NCBI RefSeq assembly: GCF_009604405.1
Contig: NZ_WEGK01000003.1
Span: 310,001 to 374,000 of the forward strand
Source of the DNA: Nocardia macrotermitis
Lineage (GTDB): Bacteria; Actinomycetota; Actinomycetes; Mycobacteriales; Mycobacteriaceae
Length of the DNA: 64,000 nucleotides
Direction of reading: 5' to 3'
This document shows, one piece after another, positions 59,755 through 64,000 of this stretch. Every line of letters starts with the position of its first letter. The first letter of the stretch is position 1. A program made the position numbers and the translations under genes. Below the pieces are notes generated by a model, which saw only the letters and a program-made list of their open reading frames with translations, was not told where the DNA came from and did not search any database.

Positions 59755-61581
59755 TCACTCGCGGAGTGACAGGCCCGCGAGATCGCCGGTGTCACGCCAG
59801 GTTTGCAGTAGTTCCTCCAGGACGTAGAACCCGCCCCAGAACGGATCGCCCAGGAAGGAACGGCCGTTCGGCTCGCCCTCGCTGTTGTAGTAGCCGGGCG
59901 TGCACTCACTCGTGAAGGTGCTGTTGTCGAAGGCGTTGGCGCGGACGGTCTTTATCCACTCGTCCTCGGCCTCCTGCGTGGGCTCCACGACCGTGACGCC
60001 GCGCGCGGTCGCCTGGGCGATGATGTAGGAGATGTGGTCGGCCTGCTGCTCGAACATCAGCGTCGTGGCGGCGGTGACGCCACCCTGGATGAATCCGGTG
60101 AAGTAGATGTTCGGGAAGCCGTGCGCGCTCATCCCGTGCAGGGTGCGAAAACCCTTGCCCCAGTGCTCGTACAGCGACTTGCCGTCCCGGCCGGTGAACG
60201 GCTCGATGTCGTACTGGCGATCGAGCGAGGTGGTGATCTCGAAGCCGCTGGCCAGGATGATGCAGTCCACCTCGTACTCGACGCCGTTGGCCACGACGCC
60301 CTTCTCGGTGATGCGCTCCACGCCCTTGGCGGCCGACACGTCGACCAGAGTGACGTTGTCGCGGTTGAAGGTCGGCAGATAGTCGTCGTTGAAGACCGGC
60401 CGCTTGCACATGTTGCGGTAGTACGGCTTGAGGATCTCGGCGGTCTCCGGATCGGTCACGATCTCCGCGATGCGGTTGCGCAGCCGCTCCATCGAGCGGT
60501 AGTCCTCGATCTCCTTGAGCTCCATGAACTTCGCGGGATCGGCCAGGGCCGCCCAGCCGTTCTCGGCGTTCAGCTTCGCGGCCAGGTTGCGGGCGACCTC
60601 GGTCCAGCCGTCGCAGATCAGGTCGGGCTCGCCGGGGTTGTAGAAGGCGAAGGCCGCATTGTGGAAGTTGCGCTGCCGCTCGGCCCGCCAGCCGGGTTCG
60701 AGGGACTTCACCCATTCCGGATCGGTCGGGTGGTTGTCGCGCTCGAAGATGTACGACGGGGTGCGCTGGAAGACGGTCAGATGCTCGGCCGCGCGGGCCA
60801 CGTGCGGAATCACCTGCACGCCACTGGAACCCGTGCCGATCACCGCGACCCGCTTGCCGGCCAGCTTGTCCAGCCCGCCGTGCAGATCGCCGCCGGTGTA
60901 CTCGAAATCCCAACGCGCGGTGTGCATCAGGTGCCCGTCGAAATCCGCGATCCCCGGGATGCCGGGCAGCTTGGGCCGGTTGTACGGGCCCTGGCACATG
61001 ACCACGAAACGCGCCGCGATCTCGTCGCCGCGGTTGGTGCTGATCCGCCAGCGGTTGATCTCGCCGTCCCATCGCAGGGAGCGGATCAGGGTGTGGAACA
61101 GCGCGTTCTCGTAGAGGCCGAAATGTTTTCCGATGCGTTGCGCGTGTTCGTAGCACTCGTCGCCGTGCGAGAACTTCTCCTTCGGCATGTAGCCGGTTTC
61201 CTCGAGCAGCGGCAGATAGCAGTAGGCGTCCGAGTCGATCTGGATGCCCGGGTAGCGGTTCCAGTACCAGACGCCGCCGAAATCGCCGCCCAGCTCGATG
61301 ATGCGGAAATCGGTGATTCCGGCCTGCTGCAACCGATGTGCGGCGATCAGGCCCGCGAACCCGCCGCCGAGCACCGCGACCTCGAGTTCGCCCGAGATCG
61401 CCTCGCGCGGTTCGACGGGCAGATGCGGATCGCCCTCGTAGAAGTCCGCGAACTCGTTCTCGGCCTGGAGATACTGCTGTTGCCCCTCCGGACGCAACCG
61501 CTTGTCGCGCTCGGCGAGGTATTTCAGCCGCAGCGCCTCCCGGTCGACCTCGGGTGTCTGTGTGGGCGAACAGTCGTTCAT
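59755..61581 (-). CDS. Type I Baeyer-Villiger monooxygenase (CPDMO/CDMO-like)
   Basis: A 608-residue flavin monooxygenase. FAD motif GGGFAG at 72-77, the BVMO fingerprint FDGHLMHTARWD at 214-225, and the NADPH motif GTGSSG at 249-254 are all present. The long N-terminal extension (residues 1-65, KYLAERDKRLRPEGQQQYL) is typical of macrocyclic- and steroid-ketone BVMOs such as cyclopentadecanone and cyclododecanone monooxygenases. It inserts oxygen next to a ketone to give an ester or lactone. It lies between the HSD4-like SDR and the Rieske oxygenase. Confidence 0.9.
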   Translation of the reverse strand: MNDCSPTQTPEVDREALRLKYLAERDKRLRPEGQQQYLQAENEFADFYEGDPHLPVEPREAISGELEVAVLGGGFAGLIAAHRLQQAGITDFRIIELGGDFGGVWYWNRYPGIQIDSDAYCYLPLLEETGYMPKEKFSHGDECYEHAQRIGKHFGLYENALFHTLIRSLRWDGEINRWRISTNRGDEIAARFVVMCQGPYNRPKLPGIPGIADFDGHLMHTARWDFEYTGGDLHGGLDKLAGKRVAVIGTGSSGVQVIPHVARAAEHLTVFQRTPSYIFERDNHPTDPEWVKSLEPGWRAERQRNFHNAAFAFYNPGEPDLICDGWTEVARNLAAKLNAENGWAALADPAKFMELKEIEDYRSMERLRNRIAEIVTDPETAEILKPYYRNMCKRPVFNDDYLPTFNRDNVTLVDVSAAKGVERITEKGVVANGVEYEVDCIILASGFEITTSLDRQYDIEPFTGRDGKSLYEHWGKGFRTLHGMSAHGFPNIYFTGFIQGGVTAATTLMFEQQADHISYIIAQATARGVTVVEPTQEAEDEWIKTVRANAFDNSTFTSECTPGYYNSEGEPNGRSFLGDPFWGGFYVLEELLQTWRDTGDLAGLSLRE

Positions 61582-61598
61582 GCGAATTCCTCTGTTAC

Positions 61599-62951
61599 TC
61601 AGGCCAAATCGGTCGGTTCACCGGTGCCCATATAGGACGCGAGATTGTGGTGCAGGTTCACGATGGTGCGTTCGCGATACGGGTTCGGTTTGGGACCGGA
61701 GAAGCCGCGGGATTTCATGCCCTGCTGCACCGCGGCCATATTGTCGAAGTCCTGCGGGAGCACCGTGCGCCAACCCTCGTCGCCGACCGGGGTGTAGATC
61801 CATTCGGTCTGCGGTTCCTCGCCGGGCGGGAACAGTTCGAATACCGCCGCCTCGAAAATGCATTTGTCCGGATCGGATCCGTAGGGGCGGAATCGGTAGC
61901 ACAGCATATTGTTCGGGGCGTGGCCGATCTGGAAATTGGGGAAGATCTGCCAGGAGGTGCCACTCTTGGCGACGATCTCCGGATCGACGGTCGGCCAGAT
62001 CACGCCGCGTTCTGCGTCCTCGCGGCGGCAGGTGTCCAGCCAGTACCGCAGTACCTCGCCGGGCGGGGTGCCGTCGGGCAATTCCGCGGCCAGCCGGTTC
62101 GCCACGGCCACCATGGATTCGGTGGTGTTGGTATTGGCGTTCTCCCAGGTGAAATTCTGGAGTTGCGCGGTCGACAGGCGCGCGTCCGCGCCGCTGCCGA
62201 TACGCAATTTGCCCTGGTTCTCCTCCATACCCTTCGGTGCGTCGTAACCGATATTGCTGTGTTTGCCCTGCGCGCGACCCCAACCCAGGAAATCGCCGAA
62301 ATTCATGAATTCCGGATGGGTGTAGGGCACGTGGTAGGTCTCCATGAACGCCTCGAAGGCGACCTTCCAGTTGCAGTCGAACGTCAGCCAGCGTCGCCAC
62401 CGGTACCGCATGTTCTCCAGCTGGAACGGATCCAGCAGGGACGCGGCGGGTTCCAGATATTCGCGCAGCGGTTCGGCGTCCGGATCCAGGTTGATCCAGA
62501 CCCAGCCGCCCCAGGTGTCCAGGCGGACCTGGTTCAGCCCGTCGTTGCGCTCGGTGAGCCCGCACGTCCAGTCCCCGCGCTCGGGCACGAAGGTGTTCTC
62601 ACCCTGCAAGTTGTACCGCCACCCGTGGAACCCGCAGACGAACTGCTTGCGACTGCCCCGCGCGTCGTGCGCGCCCGGTGGCGTATCGACCAGCCGCCGC
62701 CCGCGATGCGCGCAGACATTGTGATACGCGCGAATGGTGTCCTCGGCAGTACGCACGACGATCACCGAATCGTGCACGATCTCGTAGGTCAGGAAGTCGC
62801 CGACGCGGGGCAATTCCTCCACCCGGCACACCTGCTGCCACACCTTGGCCCACAGCCGATCCCCTTCGGCGCGAGCGTATTCCGGGGAGATATATGCCTC
62901 CACACCGATCGTCATCGGCGTGGAGAGCGCTTCGGCTGCTGTCTCGGTCAT
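61599..62951 (-). CDS. Rieske non-heme iron oxygenase, catalytic subunit
   Basis: A 450-residue aromatic-ring-hydroxylating-type oxygenase. Rieske ligands: Cys80, His82, Cys106 and His109 (CAHRG, CGFH). Mononuclear iron: His207 and His212 (ETYHVPYTH). It differs clearly from the Rieske protein at 23040. The ATG overlaps the SDR stop (ATGA) and has AGGAG upstream. No reductase or ferredoxin gene lies near it, so a remote partner such as the protein at 3590 is needed. It probably performs the first hydroxylation in this operon. Confidence 0.9.
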   Translation of the reverse strand: MTETAAEALSTPMTIGVEAYISPEYARAEGDRLWAKVWQQVCRVEELPRVGDFLTYEIVHDSVIVVRTAEDTIRAYHNVCAHRGRRLVDTPPGAHDARGSRKQFVCGFHGWRYNLQGENTFVPERGDWTCGLTERNDGLNQVRLDTWGGWVWINLDPDAEPLREYLEPAASLLDPFQLENMRYRWRRWLTFDCNWKVAFEAFMETYHVPYTHPEFMNFGDFLGWGRAQGKHSNIGYDAPKGMEENQGKLRIGSGADARLSTAQLQNFTWENANTNTTESMVAVANRLAAELPDGTPPGEVLRYWLDTCRREDAERGVIWPTVDPEIVAKSGTSWQIFPNFQIGHAPNNMLCYRFRPYGSDPDKCIFEAAVFELFPPGEEPQTEWIYTPVGDEGWRTVLPQDFDNMAAVQQGMKSRGFSGPKPNPYRERTIVNLHHNLASYMGTGEPTDLA

Positions 62952-63829
62952 GGGTTTCTCCTGGTGATGGCCGCGCGGAACGTTTCGTCCTTCAGGAACA
63001 GGGAGGTGTTGTCGGAGCCCAGATGAGTCCATTTGAGGTTCAGGCCGCCGTCCACGAGCAGGGTTTGCCCGGTGACGTAGCCGGAGAGTTCGGAGAGCAG
63101 GAACAGGATCGCGCCCGCCTGCTCGCGGGGGGTGCCGCGGCGGCCCATGGCGATGGCGCGGCGGTCGCGTTCGGGATCGGTGTCGACGTAGGTGCCCGAG
63201 GCGGGGGTCTCGGTGACGCCGGGGGCTACCGCGTTGACGCGGATGTTGTCCAGGGCCAGTTCGACCGCCATCGTCCGGGTGGCCGCGACGAGCGCGGCTT
63301 TGGCTGTGCCGTAAGCGATATGGAAGGGGGCGGTGTTCATGCCGCTGATCGAGGACAGCGAGACGATCGAGCCGGGGCGGGACTGCGAAGCGAGTTCCGC
63401 GGCGACGGCCTGGCTGAAGAAGAACATCGTCTCGAGGTTCTGGGTGAACAGCGCCTGCCAGTCGGCGCGGGTGACGCGGGTCGCGGGCATCCAGGTGCTC
63501 GGTGCGGCCCCACCGGCGATGTTGACCAGGCCGTAGAGCTGGCCCTCGGTGTCCCGGGCGCGCTGGACGACCGTGGCGATGCCCTCCTCGGTCGACGCGT
63601 CGGCGGCCACCGAGATGACCGGAAGTCCCTCGGCGGCAAGGGGTTCGACGTGTTTCGCGAGATTCTCCGGATTGCGGCTGACCGCCAGCACGGTGGCTCC
63701 GGCCTGGGCGACCAGGCGGGTCACCGCGGTGCCGATGCCGCCGCCGCCCGCGCCGGAGACGATCACGATGCGGCCGTCCAGGCCGAAGAACTCGTTGGGG
63801 GAGAAGGGTTCTCGGGTGGGTTCGGTCAT
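62948..63829 (-). CDS. Short-chain dehydrogenase/reductase
   Basis: A 293-residue SDR with VSGAGGGGIGTAVTRL (an extra glycine in the cofactor loop), NIAGG, and YGTAKAAL (Tyr and Lys). The ATG at 63829 is chosen because GGAG lies 8 bp upstream; a GTG at 63838 is also in frame. It is joined to the Rieske oxygenase gene by an ATGA overlap and to the upstream beta-propeller gene by 5 bp. It probably oxidises the hydroxyl group placed by the Rieske enzyme so that the BVMO can act. Confidence 0.85.
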   Translation of the reverse strand: MTEPTREPFSPNEFFGLDGRIVIVSGAGGGGIGTAVTRLVAQAGATVLAVSRNPENLAKHVEPLAAEGLPVISVAADASTEEGIATVVQRARDTEGQLYGLVNIAGGAAPSTWMPATRVTRADWQALFTQNLETMFFFSQAVAAELASQSRPGSIVSLSSISGMNTAPFHIAYGTAKAALVAATRTMAVELALDNIRVNAVAPGVTETPASGTYVDTDPERDRRAIAMGRRGTPREQAGAILFLLSELSGYVTGQTLLVDGGLNLKWTHLGSDNTSLFLKDETFRAAITRRNP

Positions 63830-63834
63830 TTCGC

Positions 63835-64000
63835 TCACTCCGCGTAATGCAGCGCCATGACGCTGCCCTCGGCATCGGCGGACAGGTAGATGGTGCCGTC
63901 GGGCCCGGCGGCGATGCTCGCGAACGGACCCATCGGGCCGGAGAACGGCGGGGTGCCAAGCAGCGGTTTGGGTTCCACGCCGGGAGGCGCGCCGAGGGGG
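63835..64000 (-). CDS. SMP-30/gluconolactonase-like beta-propeller protein, C-terminus (partial)
   Basis: The last 54 residues of a protein whose 5' end lies beyond the window. The segment FASIAAGPDGTIYLSADAEG followed by SVMALHYAE is a typical final blade of an SMP-30/NHL-type propeller. Such proteins act as lactonases. A lactonase would be a fitting partner of the Baeyer-Villiger enzyme downstream, but too little of the gene is visible to be sure. Confidence 0.5.
   Translation of the reverse strand, partial: PLGAPPGVEPKPLLGTPPFSGPMGPFASIAAGPDGTIYLSADAEGSVMALHYAE

Overview
The window is very GC-rich DNA from an actinomycete, most likely a mycolic-acid genus such as Nocardia, Rhodococcus or Mycobacterium. 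The clues are split acyl-CoA dehydrogenase pairs, a KshB-type reductase, an MTB12-like lipoprotein, a SigG-like ECF sigma factor, a mycobacterial-type CysQ, many GTG and TTG starts, and GC-rich hairpin terminators without U-tracts. The genus cannot be fixed from sequence reading alone. No rRNA, tRNA, CRISPR array or insertion sequence was recognised.

Layout. 1-31.7 kb is a catabolic supercluster for a CoA-activated hydrophobic substrate. It holds a B12-dependent split acyl-CoA mutase (cut by the left edge), an F420-type LLM oxidoreductase, two family III CoA transferases, an acyl-CoA synthetase, a KshB-like ferredoxin reductase, three adjacent pairs of a short and a full-length acyl-CoA dehydrogenase, further single acyl-CoA dehydrogenases, three crotonases, a thiolase, a TesB thioesterase, a Rieske oxygenase with a small overlapping partner gene, an odd amidohydrolase and a TetR regulator. 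An unrelated SIP/PadR metal-homeostasis pair sits at 9.1-10.5 kb. 31.8-42.3 kb is a mixed accessory block: Nudix, HAD and Uma2 proteins, a decayed transglycosylase fragment, a SigG-like operon, a TetR/SnoaL divergon with a 55-bp inverted repeat, a secreted transglycosylase, a pRiA4b ORF-3 protein and a toxin-antitoxin pair. 42.3-49.3 kb is a second catabolic block with an ACAD10/11-like dehydrogenase, an APH-type kinase, a canonical crotonase, a quinone oxidoreductase, a VOC/SDR pair and an amidohydrolase. CysQ and PhoU-like genes follow. 51.9-64 kb is one long leftward operon with a Rieske oxygenase, a Baeyer-Villiger monooxygenase, four SDRs, a ThDP lyase, an aldehyde dehydrogenase, a 2-oxoglutarate dioxygenase, a SnoaL protein and a carboxymuconolactone-decarboxylase-like protein. 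Its promoter lies beyond the right edge.

The unifying signal is a 15-bp palindrome, GAGAAT-N3-ATTCTC, seen seven times, each time just upstream of catabolic genes (4680, 13811, 14665, 24865, 46640, 49268, 51879). One copy lies between the TetR gene and the divergent acyl-CoA dehydrogenase pair. I infer one TetR regulon joining blocks that are up to 47 kb apart: acyl activation, dehydrogenation, Rieske electron supply, thioesterases and a probable 4-hydroxyacyl-CoA phosphorylation module. The enzyme set suggests degradation of a cyclic or branched terpenoid- or steroid-like compound, but the substrate cannot be read from the sequence.
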